DNA of 37,442 nucleotides from positions 1-37,442 of the forward strand of contig NZ_QRGD01000015.1 in NCBI RefSeq assembly GCF_003449015.1. Reading direction: 5' to 3'. Made by a program: the position numbers and the translations under genes. Shown here piece after piece: positions 8,523 to 16,773 of the stretch; within the stretch, counting starts at the first letter, position 1, and each line of letters opens with the position of its first letter. The stretch comes from Aureibaculum luteum. GTDB lineage: Bacteria; Bacteroidota; Bacteroidia; Flavobacteriales; Flavobacteriaceae. Under the pieces are notes generated by a model, which made no database searches, was not told the origin of the DNA, and was given only the letters and a program-made list of their open reading frames with translations.

Positions 8523-9902
8523 ATGAAAAACAAACTACAAATTACACTACTATTAAGTTTAGTAGTACTGTTAAGCTCATTTACAGATAAAACGAAAGAA
8601 AATAAAACGGAGACTACAACAGCCACGGCAAGTTTTGGGCAGCTAAAAGCGGCTTTAAAATCTCCTACAGGCAAGGCCTATTTTTTTACAGATAAAAAAT
8701 ACTATAGGCAAAACCTACGTACAGATAAATTAGAAAAAAGTGCTGTTATTAATGGCAATTTTAAAGGATTGGTAAACAGCGTTGACGCTGCTCTGCTTCA
8801 TACTAATGGTAAAGGTTATTTTTTTAAAGGCAGCAAGTATTACCGTTATAATTTTTACACGAACAAAGTTGACAAAACAGACATTATCAGTAAAAACTGG
8901 AAAGGAGTACCCAATAATGTAGATGCCGCCGTTGTACATTCCAACGGTAAGGCATACTTTTTTAAAGGAAGTACGTATTACCGTTACAATAGTTCTACTC
9001 GTAAAGTTGATAAAACAGCAGCGATTAGTACCAACTGGAAAGGCGTACCAAATAATGTAGAAGCTGCTTTACTACATACCAATGGCAAAATCTATTTTTT
9101 TAAGGGTAATAAATATTACCGTTATAGTATTAGTGCAAAAAAAGTTGACAAAGTAGGTACTATAGGTGTAGATGGCTGGAAAGGACTTTCTTTTACTAAA
9201 ACATCAAACAATGCTACTGCTTCTACAAAAGATAATATACGTTTAAAAGTAACCTTAACACGTATTAAATCTATACAAGCAAGAGATAGTGATGATATTG
9301 CAGATTTCACGTTTCAACAATTCGTTGATTACAAAACCAAAGGAAATCAAAAACGTGCAATTGAAAAGAAAATTAAAGTAGGTTCTAAAGACGTAAGTAT
9401 TAGGATTAAAGAAGCATTCAGAATCAACAAAGAAGCTATCGCTATTATAAATACAGGTGGAAGTCAGCAAATTCATGTACGAGAAGGAGACGAAAATCAT
9501 ATTATTAATAACTCGCTGGTTTATGAAATTACACCTCAAGAAATAGCCGATAAACGTGCTGAATTTAAGATAAAAACCGCCCTTAGTGAAGTTAATAGTG
9601 AAGGAATTGGACTTTTTGAGAAAAATACATATAAATATATAGCTAAGTATGGCAGAAACGATATTGAAGTAAGTATCAACGAAGTGCTAGAATATTTACA
9701 AAATCCTCGGGCTACAAAATACAGATCTAGTAGTTATTTTAAAGGCGGCAGAGGTGGCGATATGCATGAATATGGTGCTTATGGAAATGTAATGTGGATG
9801 AAAAAAGGGTCTAATAATTCTTTAATAGGGCATTTAGAATTTGGTGATAATAATAAGGAAACCTATGTACGCCTTTATTACCGTTTTGAGTTAGTACAAT
9901 AA
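8523..9902 (+). CDS. Secreted protein with four hemopexin-like repeats
   Basis: 459 residues. A hydrophobic N-terminus (about 5-20) acts as the signal sequence. Residues about 38-232 contain four hemopexin-type repeats of roughly 48 residues, each built on VDAALxHxNGKxYFFKG, then KYYRY, then KVDK and WKGVPNN; the first copy is the most divergent (YFFTDKKYYRQN). Four repeats are the number needed for a complete hemopexin propeller. The C-terminal ~220 residues (from NIRLKVTLTRIKSIQARD) are an unrecognised beta-rich domain ending in YVRLYYRFELVQ. Hemopexin propellers bind proteins, metal or heme; no ligand can be named here. A strong terminator follows at 9918, so it ends its transcription unit. 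Confidence 0.88.
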   Translation: MKNKLQITLLLSLVVLLSSFTDKTKENKTETTTATASFGQLKAALKSPTGKAYFFTDKKYYRQNLRTDKLEKSAVINGNFKGLVNSVDAALLHTNGKGYFFKGSKYYRYNFYTNKVDKTDIISKNWKGVPNNVDAAVVHSNGKAYFFKGSTYYRYNSSTRKVDKTAAISTNWKGVPNNVEAALLHTNGKIYFFKGNKYYRYSISAKKVDKVGTIGVDGWKGLSFTKTSNNATASTKDNIRLKVTLTRIKSIQARDSDDIADFTFQQFVDYKTKGNQKRAIEKKIKVGSKDVSIRIKEAFRINKEAIAIINTGGSQQIHVREGDENHIINNSLVYEITPQEIADKRAEFKIKTALSEVNSEGIGLFEKNTYKYIAKYGRNDIEVSINEVLEYLQNPRATKYRSSSYFKGGRGGDMHEYGAYGNVMWMKKGSNNSLIGHLEFGDNNKETYVRLYYRFELVQ

Positions 9903-9917
9903 GCTTAAAGACACAAC

Positions 9918-9955
9918 AAACCTTTACTTTTTTTTGGCAAGTAAAGGTTTTTATT
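9918..9955 (+). terminator. Rho-independent terminator after hemopexin-like gene
   Basis: AAACCTTTACTT (9918-9929) pairs perfectly with AAGTAAAGGTTT (9939-9950) and runs into a T-rich stretch (TTTTTATT). The stem is 12 bp. Confidence 0.85.
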
Positions 9956-10054
9956 GAACAATAAATTAAAATAGCTACATACTATTTCATTCGTGTTCAT
10001 TAGTGAAACCCATGTCTAAACAAAAGAAATTATTAAAGCAAAAAAACCATAACC

Positions 10055-11248
10055 ATGAAAACTAAAATTTACATCCTATTACTATTCGTATGTACACTAT
10101 CTCAACCGTGTATAGCACAACAATCGCAAACTCCTTTACCTAAAGTTGAAAACCATCTTAAAGGAGAGTTAGATTATACCCATGAAGCATTAGAACTGGT
10201 CCAAGAACAAGCAAATGGAGAAGAAATTATTCTTGGAAAAATAAATAAAGATGGCACGATTCATTTCAATTTGCCTGAATTTGATATTAAGGCGATTTAT
10301 GATAGTATTAATTTACAACATTATAACTTTCATAGCTTGTTTTTAATGCAAGGTTGTAAAGGCAGAGATGATTTTGCAGAAACACCTTTTGATGATGTAT
10401 ACTCACAAAAATATGCCCCGATATTCATAAAAAAATATGGAATAAACGTAGCGGTATTAGAACCTGTGACCAATGAAAAAATATTAGGTAATAATAAATA
10501 TGCTAGTGATAGTCTTGCTGTAGGTAGTAAGTATTTTTGGTTTTATATGGATAGAGCAATAACGTATAAAGATGAATGCATTAAAACATCTTTTGATGGT
10601 ACTTATGATATTGAGGTTGCTATTAGTGCGAACATTCAATTTAAAAAGGGGTGGAACTTTATAGAAGAAAATCTTGTAGCGGTTCAAAATTATAGTAAAG
10701 GTGATTACCATGCCACCAAACCAAAAAAAATACAGTTTACCAAAAGTTCGCCTGCATCTAAAAAGGTGAAATGGTTTTTAAGACAAATAAAGAAAGATGA
10801 AAAAATACAAGTTGCCAAAAGATTAGATAATTTCACTCCCATAACAAAACAGCAATTTGAAAAATGGGTGCCAAATAAACTAGGTGATTTATCAGTAACG
10901 ATCAAAGAACACGGCAATCCACCTAGAGGAGTAAAAAACAAAAACAATATTCATTTAACCTATGCTAACGAAACTCAAAAAAAAGAAATAGACCTTTATG
11001 TAGTTGATTGTGCTAAGAGCCCTGATGATATGGAGATTATAAACTATGCATATGCAATGGAAAATAATGGTAAAGATGAAAAGGATATAAAGCACTATAT
11101 AGCTCAATATAGCGAACGAGCAAAAGCCACACAGCTATTCTACAAAGTTGAAGATAGAATAATTGTAAACGCTTCAGGAGTGAATATTAATGCGGAAGAC
11201 CTATGGGGTTATATTCAAAAATTAAATGTAAAAAAATTACTGAAATAA
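10055..11248 (+). CDS. Secreted protein of unknown function with a duplicated C-terminal domain
   Basis: 397 residues; signal peptide cut after CIA, leaving QQSQTP. Not a family I recognise. The N-terminal part (about 25-215) contains KGELDYTHEALELVQEQ, LPEFDIKAIYD and a single short CKGRDDF segment. The C-terminal ~145 residues start with TPITKQQFEKWVP and end with RIIVNASGVNINAEDLWGYI. This domain recurs in the split lipoprotein at 11747-12376 (TPITKEQIKTWMP and NAWKMTPEELWSYI), so the two genes are partial paralogues. The stop codon overlaps the ATG of the next lipoprotein gene (TAATG), which marks a coupled operon. Confidence 0.75.
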   Translation: MKTKIYILLLFVCTLSQPCIAQQSQTPLPKVENHLKGELDYTHEALELVQEQANGEEIILGKINKDGTIHFNLPEFDIKAIYDSINLQHYNFHSLFLMQGCKGRDDFAETPFDDVYSQKYAPIFIKKYGINVAVLEPVTNEKILGNNKYASDSLAVGSKYFWFYMDRAITYKDECIKTSFDGTYDIEVAISANIQFKKGWNFIEENLVAVQNYSKGDYHATKPKKIQFTKSSPASKKVKWFLRQIKKDEKIQVAKRLDNFTPITKQQFEKWVPNKLGDLSVTIKEHGNPPRGVKNKNNIHLTYANETQKKEIDLYVVDCAKSPDDMEIINYAYAMENNGKDEKDIKHYIAQYSERAKATQLFYKVEDRIIVNASGVNINAEDLWGYIQKLNVKKLLK

Positions 11249-11730
11249 TGAAAAAACATATCACACTAGTATTGCTATTAGTATTAATAGTTAGTTGTTC
11301 TGACACTAAAAAGGATAAAATAAAAGACGGTACTAAAATAGAGCAGACTCAAAATGACACCTTCTTAAAAGCAACGATAGATGGCGTAACTTTTTATGCA
11401 GATGCTCCTATATATTTTTCAGCTCAAAATATTATCACACTAGCTGCTGTAAGTAAAGATAAAACCGAAAAGATTAGAATTTATATAAATTATAACAAAG
11501 GACCAGCAACCTACACTTTTGGTGAGGGCATAAGCAATTCAGATAATATGGTATATACCAACACTAAAGTTGATTGGTTAGCTGCAAAAACAAAAGGAAA
11601 AGGTGCCATTACCTTAACGGAAGAAGGCGATTATTTAATTGGTAAATTTTCTTTTACAGGCGTAAACAAAGAAGATAGTAGTACAAAACAAATTACTGAT
11701 GGTGAATTTAAGGTGAAAACAGGCTCTTAA
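11248..11730 (+). CDS. Lipoprotein, DUF6252-like
   Basis: 160 residues when started at the ATG at 11248, which overlaps the preceding stop. This start gives a clean lipoprotein signal (LVLLLVLIVSC, Cys17); an upstream ATG at 11203 would bury it. The mature part, TFLKATIDGVTFYAD, then TYTFGEG, then GKFSFTGV and ITDGEFKVKTG, fits the small beta-sandwich DUF6252-type lipoproteins of Bacteroidota. The function is unknown. It is followed after 16 bp by another lipoprotein gene. Confidence 0.72.
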   Translation: MKKHITLVLLLVLIVSCSDTKKDKIKDGTKIEQTQNDTFLKATIDGVTFYADAPIYFSAQNIITLAAVSKDKTEKIRIYINYNKGPATYTFGEGISNSDNMVYTNTKVDWLAAKTKGKGAITLTEEGDYLIGKFSFTGVNKEDSSTKQITDGEFKVKTGS

Positions 11731-11746
11731 TTAAAGGAAAAAACAA

Positions 11747-12376
11747 ATGAAAAAACTAATCACAATTACCATGTTATTACTGCTAGTGGTAGCGTGTAAA
11801 AAACAAAACAATCCGTTAACTAAAATTAAGGAAGCTGCTGGTGCTGCAGAAGAAGCGAAACAAGGTTTAGGCAATGTAAATGAAATAGTGAAGGCGACAG
11901 AAGATTTAGAAAAAAACACAAAAGAACTTGCAGAATTGACCCCAATTACGAAAGAACAAATAAAAACGTGGATGCCTGAATAAGTAGTCGATTTAAATAG
12001 AACATCATATAATATTGCTAGTCAAATGGGTATTAGCACATTTAAATTAACTTTTAAAGGAGATGATGATAAAAAGATAAACATTACCATCCCAGATGGT
12101 GCAGGTAATGGTTCAGCGATTGTCTCCATGTTTATAATGATGCAAAATATGGAAGTTGATAAAGAAGATGAATCAGGTTATGAACGTACACAAACGTTCG
12201 ATGGTCAGCGTACTTTGATAAAATATCAATCATCAGGAAATTATCAAAAGTCTACACTCCAATGTTTAATAAATCAAAGATTTGGTATAGAGGTAAATGC
12301 ATGGAAAATGACTCCAGAAGAATTGTGGAGCTATATTAAAAAATTAGAGATTGATAAATTAATAGACCAAAAATAA
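11747..12376 (+). pseudogene. Lipoprotein gene split by an in-frame TAA
   Basis: The first part (11747-11983, 78 residues) has a lipobox (LLLVVAC, Cys17), an alanine-rich helix and the motif ELTPITKEQIKTWMPE, then TAA at 11981-11983. The same frame continues without shift (VVDLNRTSYNIASQMGIS) to 12376, adding a domain ending in TPEELWSYIKKLEIDKL. The neighbour at 10055 carries the same motif order without a stop. A single base change can therefore explain the split, and the intact lipoprotein would be about 209 residues. Alternatives are a sequencing error, stop read-through, or reinitiation at ATG 12026, whose product would lack an export signal. Confidence 0.8.
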
Positions 12377-12384
12377 TTCTGTAA

Positions 12385-12407
12385 TTTAAAGCTTATTTAG
12401 CTTTAAA
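12385..12407. other. Hairpin after the split lipoprotein gene
   Basis: TTTAAAGCT and AGCTTTAAA form a 9-bp perfect stem with a 5-base loop, 8 bp after the last stop. No T-run follows, so it is only a weak terminator candidate. Confidence 0.4.
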
Positions 12408-12432
12408 CTCTGAAAAACAACTAACATTAATT

Positions 12433-12507
12433 ATGGAAAATTCAGAACACACCAAAGAAACAAATAATGCTTCGGCAACAGAAGAAGATAAAACAATTGC
12501 TATTTAG
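12433..12507 (+). pseudogene. Short gene remnant (24 codons)
   Basis: MENSEHTKETNNASATEEDK followed by TIAI and TAG. The start resembles the acidic, Asn/Glu-rich N-terminus of small Bacteroidota membrane proteins (DUF4870-like) in which a membrane segment would come next; here the frame stops and no membrane helix follows. It could be a truncated remnant or a chance micro-ORF. Confidence 0.35.
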
Positions 12508-12803
12508 AGTATTTCACCGACAGGAAGTTATGAATTAATAAACTTTACTATCATATAAATATCTCTATGAAAACTGTTAATTCAAAACTAAGGGGGAGAA
12601 GCGAGAGGGTAGCGTGCTAAAGCAACGCTACTGATTCATTTTGCTTCGCAAAGCTCTGTGGTTAAAGGGTGTTTGAAAAATACTGGGTAGATAAGGAATT
12701 ATTGAAATTGTAACAATTCCTTTGTAAAGCCCTGAAAACATTAGAAAAAATTGTTACAATTTGTAGTTTTCTAGAAATTAGATAAAAAATAAATTGACTG
12801 CCA

Positions 12804-12908
12804 ACTACCGCATCCGCCCCGAAGTGTCGTGAGCGGATTTGGTTCATTTTTAAACTGGTGGATTCTCAAACGCTAATGCCAGCCTCTAAATCCACAAGTT
12901 GAAAAACG
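12804..12908. repeat. 105-bp direct repeat, copy 1
   Basis: Matches 13731-13835 at 97 of 105 positions with no gaps. Shared landmarks include GAGCGGATTTGGTTCATTTT and CTCAAACGCTAATG. The left end includes an imperfect CCCGAAGTGTCGTGAG hairpin. Confidence 0.9.
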
Positions 12909-12989
12909 TTTTTCAGTTTAATTTTAATATAGAGGTCGATTTCTTAAATAAAATAATTTATTAACTATTTATTTGTGTTAAAATAAAAT

Positions 12990-13017
12990 CCCACCCCTTA
13001 AATAAAAAAGGAGTGGG
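12990..13017. terminator. Terminator-like hairpin
   Basis: CCCACCCCTT and AAGGAGTGGG pair with one mismatch around AAATAAAA. It is followed by AAAATTG on the plus strand and preceded by a run read as T-rich on the minus strand (TTTTATTTT). It may therefore terminate minus-strand transcription coming from 13502. Confidence 0.5.
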
Positions 13018-13199
13018 AAAATTGCTATGAAAAAGAATAAGTTATTCTAAGAATAACTTAAGAGTACTAATTTATTGAATGTATCATTTTTTTGCGACCT
13101 TCAGGAACAGTCAAAATGTTTATTTCATCTGAAGTTTAATTTTCTTAAAAATTTGATGAGCTTCGTTGATTGTGCTATCTATTATATCCCGGTCAGTCT

Positions 13200-13502
13200 T
13201 CATATATATATATCGGTTGCCAGTTTTTCTAATCTTTTTTTCATCTTTTTGTTCTCATCGGTAAAGTAGAAATCATCAACTACTTTTATTAATGCATCAT
13301 AGATGTTCATACTCACGTTTATGGAAGCTGATCTATAAATATATTCTATTCCGCCATTAGAATCTATGGATGCTCTCTCTTTTATCGCATTCTCTATTTG
13401 TTCCATTTTATGGTAAATTTTTGCTTCAGCTCGTCCATCAGCACCACCAGGACCACAATTGTATGCCGTCCTAATCAAATATTCATAGCTTAATGCATCC
13501 AT
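13200..13502 (-). CDS. Small orphan protein, paralogue of the 36391 gene
   Basis: 100 residues, charged, no signal peptide or membrane helix, so cytoplasmic. The N-terminus YEYLIRTAYNCGPGGADGRA, followed by EAKIYHKMEQI, matches the start of the protein at 36391 (YELLIRKAFKCETGGRHGAK, then ASLFEKI): Y-E-x-L-I-R-x-A, then C, then GG, then G and a helical K/E segment at the same spacing. The C-terminal part is a Lys-rich helix. No family recognised. The gene is isolated between the two 105-bp repeats in repeat-rich DNA, which suggests movement as a cassette. Confidence 0.65.
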   Translation of the reverse strand: MDALSYEYLIRTAYNCGPGGADGRAEAKIYHKMEQIENAIKERASIDSNGGIEYIYRSASINVSMNIYDALIKVVDDFYFTDENKKMKKRLEKLATDIYI

Positions 13503-14188
13503 ATAATTATTTTGATTTTACAGATTCAAAAATAACTATCTTTTGATAGTAATCTATTAAATGGTGAAGATTTTTGTATGATTTTTTAATTTCGCTAAAA
13601 TGCTAATTAATAACTGTTCGTTTCTAAAATTCAAAACATTTCAAAACAGATAGTATAAATTTATAGTTGATAATTTAATAATATTTATTATCATTATTGA
13701 ATTGGGAATTTTTAAAAAAAAATAATATTAATTACCACATCCATCCCGAAGTATCGGGAGCGGATTTGGTTCATTTTTAAACTGGTAGATTCTCAAACGC
13801 TAATGGCAGCCTCTAAATCCACAAGTTGAAAAACGGTTATTTTCCTTAAAAGACTTTTTTTGCTCTGCGACCTTCGGGAGCAGACAAGGTTGTTTTTGTG
13901 GGAACAAAAACACATCTTGCACTTTTCGGTAAAAACTTGCTTCAGCTTTATAATCGGCACAATCACGAGCCTTTGATTTCTATGTTTTAGTTCTCAGACT
14001 AACAAGTAATTATCTAGATTAATTGTCTTTTGTGTTAATTCACATAGCTCTTTGATATTAAGTTTTGTTTTTAATTTAATCATTTAGCATATCTCTAGCC
14101 CCATTTTTAATAATTTAACTTTTCTAATTCTTATATAATGAATTTGCCTAATCCTTAGAGTTCACATTAGTGGATAACAGTAAAAATG
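13503..14188. other. Gene-free stretch with repeats
   Basis: No credible gene in either strand. Contains the second 105-bp repeat (13731-13835) with a perfect TCCCGA/TCGGGA hairpin, then a TGCTC/GAGCA hairpin at about 13863-13883 and a GTTTTTGTGGGAACAAAAAC hairpin just after. The remainder to 14188 is AT-rich DNA leading into the promoter region of the 14323 gene. Confidence 0.6.
13731..13835. repeat. 105-bp direct repeat, copy 2
   Basis: Second copy of the 12804-12908 repeat, in the same orientation; 8 substitutions, no gaps. In this copy the internal hairpin is perfect (TCCCGA AGTA TCGGGA). Confidence 0.9.
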
Positions 14189-14277
14189 ACCATTTACTAG
14201 TTATTTAATACCATTTATACGGAAATGTATGATATAGGTTAATTAATGACTATTTAACGAAGTTAATTTATATACAA
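14189..14277 (+). promoter_or_regulatory. Putative LytTR-type operator/promoter of the 14323 gene
   Basis: ACCATTTAC (14189-14197) and ACCATTTAT (14210-14218) are direct repeats starting 21 bp apart, the spacing known for LytTR-domain binding sites. Downstream, ACGGAAA-N9-TAGGTTAA (14219-14242) and the following 35 bp are shared with 31783-31841: 58 of 69 positions are identical between 14209-14277 and 31773-31841. The element lies 46 to 134 bp before the start codon. The similarity is seen directly; that it binds a LytTR regulator is inferred. Confidence 0.6.
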
Positions 14278-14322
14278 AACTTCTGTAAGTAGTATCTTTA
14301 AGCTTACCAGAAATAAAGGGAA

Positions 14323-15051
14323 ATGAAAAAAATAATTACGATACTTTCACTTATTAGTATACTATTTTCGTGTAAAACGATACAAGTAAATCAACAAAGT
14401 CAAAAAACAACAAAAACAGTAGTAGAATTGGGAGTAATTGGAAAGGTTAATTATAAATTCAAAACGGATAGATTAGAAACTACTGCCTTGCCAGTTTACA
14501 ATCAAAAAATAAGAGTAGCTACAAATAATGTAGTTTTTAATACTACTACTTTCAAAACCTATACTAAAGCATCCAATCAACAAAATCAGAAAATTAACAT
14601 CACCTATATAGATTCAGCTGAGAATAAACCAAGTTACGTCAATCTTCAATTTTTAGATAAAGTACAATTGATAAATGAATTAAATGCGGAGTATAATGAT
14701 GGCATAAGTACTTATTTACAGAATGCCAAGAATAATATAATCATCACAGGAATCTCCACTTATTTTAACAGTGAAGATTTAGAAAATTTATCACAAGCAG
14801 ATGAAGTATATCTCATTAATAATAAACCAAAAAAATACAATTTAGAGTTAATTAAGAATGGCAGAACTATTGCCAACATCGATATGGCTAATGGAGTTTC
14901 TTTTACTTATACTACTGCTTCATTTTGTTGGAAGAAAGAATATGGTAAAATTAGCATAGTTAACATAACCGGAGCCAATGAAGGTTGTGGAAAAGATACT
15001 TATAAAAATGTTTCTCGTTTAAACAAAAAAGTAAATCTATTTAAGTACTAA
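14323..15051 (+). CDS. Lipoprotein of unknown function, linked to the secretion locus
   Basis: 242 residues. Lipobox LFSC with Cys17. The mature protein is beta-rich (VVELGVIGKVNYKFKTDRL) with two late cysteines (SFCWKKEYG and NEGCGKD) that could pair. Its stop lies 4 bp from the stop of the convergent GspM-like gene. Its upstream element is shared with the right arm of the secretion system, which ties it to that system. It could be a pilotin or a co-secreted surface lipoprotein; nothing in the sequence decides this. Confidence 0.7.
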   Translation: MKKIITILSLISILFSCKTIQVNQQSQKTTKTVVELGVIGKVNYKFKTDRLETTALPVYNQKIRVATNNVVFNTTTFKTYTKASNQQNQKINITYIDSAENKPSYVNLQFLDKVQLINELNAEYNDGISTYLQNAKNNIIITGISTYFNSEDLENLSQADEVYLINNKPKKYNLELIKNGRTIANIDMANGVSFTYTTASFCWKKEYGKISIVNITGANEGCGKDTYKNVSRLNKKVNLFKY

Positions 15052-15055
15052 GTTT

Positions 15056-15577
15056 TTATTTAGAATCCACCTTTTGCAAGAGTATTGTACCTTCTAAATA
15101 ATTTGAATTACGCCTATAATTCTTCTTTTTTTCAAAATGTACAGAGATAATCTTACCCAATTTATATTCTTGTTCCAATTCAAAGACCAATCTTGTTATT
15201 GAAGAAAAATCACCTTTTAAAGTAAATGAATATGTATTGATTATGGCATTATCAACTTCAAAAATATGTGGAGTATTAAAATTAACAATTGAAATGTTTG
15301 TAGAATCGGAAAAGACGGAAATTCGCTGTAATAAGTTATTTTGAAATGAATTTTCAGTAGATATTTTTTTAGATTTTAAAATGGAATCGTAATAAATATT
15401 AACCTGTTTTAAACTCAACAATTTTCCCGAAACATTACTTAATAATTCTTGTTCAATTTTAAGCGTTTGGTATTGTTTTTTGAGTGTTAATGTTTTAGAA
15501 AATGAAAATTGATAGGCCACCCACAACATTAGTAGGAACCCAATCAATAATAAGATGTTTTTTTTCTTCAAATTCAT
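15056..15577 (-). CDS. GspM/PilO-like inner-membrane protein
   Basis: 173 residues. A short cytoplasmic N-terminus (MNLKKK) and one membrane helix (about 8-26) are followed by a coiled-coil segment (LKKQYQTLKIEQELLSNV) and a small alpha/beta domain (about 85-170: ISIVNFNTPHIF, YSFTLKGDFSSITRLVFELE, GKIISVHFEKKK). That layout and the ferredoxin-like strand pattern match PilO/GspM. It is the last gene of the left arm and its ATG overlaps the TAA of the GspL-like gene by one base. Sequence similarity in this family is low; the assignment rests on topology and position. Confidence 0.72.
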   Translation of the reverse strand: MNLKKKNILLLIGFLLMLWVAYQFSFSKTLTLKKQYQTLKIEQELLSNVSGKLLSLKQVNIYYDSILKSKKISTENSFQNNLLQRISVFSDSTNISIVNFNTPHIFEVDNAIINTYSFTLKGDFSSITRLVFELEQEYKLGKIISVHFEKKKNYRRNSNYLEGTILLQKVDSK

Positions 15578-16773
15578 TATACTTTTAACTTCAGTTCTAT
15601 TTCAAATGCTGCAGTAGATTTTTTATCAGTTCCATAGTGCTTTATAGCCACATTTTCTATCCAATCTAACTTTTCCAATATATTTATCCAATTTGAAAAA
15701 TCTTCATTAATTGCGGATTCACCTTTAATCAAAATGGTATTTTCTTCCAATAGAATTTGTTTCTCTTTTTTAATACTCTTCTGAAGTGGTTGATAGTGCA
15801 ATTCGGTTAAGGTGATTGAATTGGGTAATTTACCACCCAGTTGATCTAAATACCATGACACTTTCGAAGAGGACAACGAAAAATCGGTGACCAAACGTTC
15901 TTTTTTATTGACATCATCCGTAAGTTGAAGTAAAGAGTTTTTATAAGTTTTATTTAATTCTAGTTCTGAGGAAATGGCATTTATTTCCTTATTATAACTA
16001 CTAAAAAGCAAAAAACTAATCATCAAAGAAACAAATAGAAGTGTTAGCCCCAAGGTCAAACCTACTTTAAAAATACGTTGTTGCTTAAAATCAGAAAATA
16101 GTGTTGTACTTAGTTCTAAAAAATTGGAATCGGTAAGGGATTGTTGCGTATAGTACGAAATGATTCCCGCTAAAGGCAATACACTGTTATTTGTTAAATT
16201 AAGTCCGTTCAAATTATATTCCGTTTCACTTACAACAGTAACAGAGTTAATTGCATCTATTTCATTCTCAACAAAATTAATTCTACTATTTGAAGTTTGT
16301 AAATTGTTGACATCAACTATATCCTTTAATTGAGCAATGGCTAAATTTCCTAATGAAAATTCAATACAATTGTATTCTTGTTTTTTGTAGCTATTAAGAA
16401 GATTATCTACATATTCCTTTCTACTTATAGCTATAAAGCTTTTAGTTGAAGTGTTATAAACTTCATAATAAAAGTCTTTACTGTTTAAATTAGGAAAGGC
16501 TTCCGCAATTGCTTTTTGTTCGTTGTATACACCATTTAATGTTTTTGAAAGAACTTGATCGGTATTAACAATTAAATAGAAGTGTTGGCTTTTAGGAAGT
16601 TGGTCTTTTAAGTCAGTTGCAGCACTGCTTATAAATGTTTTTTCTACTAAAAACTCACCCTTCTTTTTCTTTAAAAGGAGACCGTTAATTGCTTCTTTAC
16701 CATCTTTAGAAGTATGTTCTACTCCACAAAAAAGTGAACCGAATTTTGTATATGTCAACAGTTTGTCTAACAC
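15577..16773 (-). CDS. GspL / PilM-PilN-like protein
   Basis: 398 residues, starting at GTG (16773), which overlaps the TAG of the secretin gene by one base. Residues 1-230 form a soluble domain in the place of the PilM/GspL actin-like domain (FGSLFCGVEHTSKDG, FYLIVNTDQVLSKTL, NCIEFSLGNLAIAQL), without a clear nucleotide-binding motif. One membrane helix at about 236-257 is followed by a coiled coil (INAISSELELNKTYKNSLLQ) and a PilN-like domain (LGGKLPNSITLTELHYQPL, ILIKGESAINEDFSNWINIL). This is the GspL architecture, equal to PilM fused to PilN. It would connect the ATPase to the inner-membrane platform. The N-terminal domain is divergent. Confidence 0.78.
   Translation of the reverse strand: MLDKLLTYTKFGSLFCGVEHTSKDGKEAINGLLLKKKKGEFLVEKTFISSAATDLKDQLPKSQHFYLIVNTDQVLSKTLNGVYNEQKAIAEAFPNLNSKDFYYEVYNTSTKSFIAISRKEYVDNLLNSYKKQEYNCIEFSLGNLAIAQLKDIVDVNNLQTSNSRINFVENEIDAINSVTVVSETEYNLNGLNLTNNSVLPLAGIISYYTQQSLTDSNFLELSTTLFSDFKQQRIFKVGLTLGLTLLFVSLMISFLLFSSYNKEINAISSELELNKTYKNSLLQLTDDVNKKERLVTDFSLSSSKVSWYLDQLGGKLPNSITLTELHYQPLQKSIKKEKQILLEENTILIKGESAINEDFSNWINILEKLDWIENVAIKHYGTDKKSTAAFEIELKLKV

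Larger units (their letters stand above)
12508..13199. other. Gene-free, repeat-rich stretch
   Basis: No credible gene. It contains a strong hairpin at 12609-12631 (GTAGCG against CGCTAC), the first 105-bp repeat (12804-12908), a terminator-like hairpin (12990-13017), and at 13088-13114 a stretch (TGCGACCTTCAGGAACAG) that recurs in slightly changed form near 13868 (TGCGACCTTCGGGAGCAG). Confidence 0.6.

Noticed and set aside
12662-12847. 61-codon open frame on the minus strand
   Set aside because: Largely translation of the 105-bp repeat and flanking low-complexity DNA; no recognisable protein signature.
13075-13269. 64-codon open frame on the plus strand overlapping the small orphan gene
   Set aside because: It overlaps the 3' end of the orphan gene at 13200-13502, which has a matching paralogue; this one has none and includes repeat DNA.
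12804-13835. CRISPR array
   Set aside because: Only two repeat copies of 105 bp with a gene-sized interval; no short regular spacers and no cas genes.
14210-14243. Canonical Bacteroidota promoter (TTG at -33, TAnnTTTG at -7) inside the shared element
   Set aside because: TATAGGTT resembles the -7 box only loosely, so a precise start site is not claimed.
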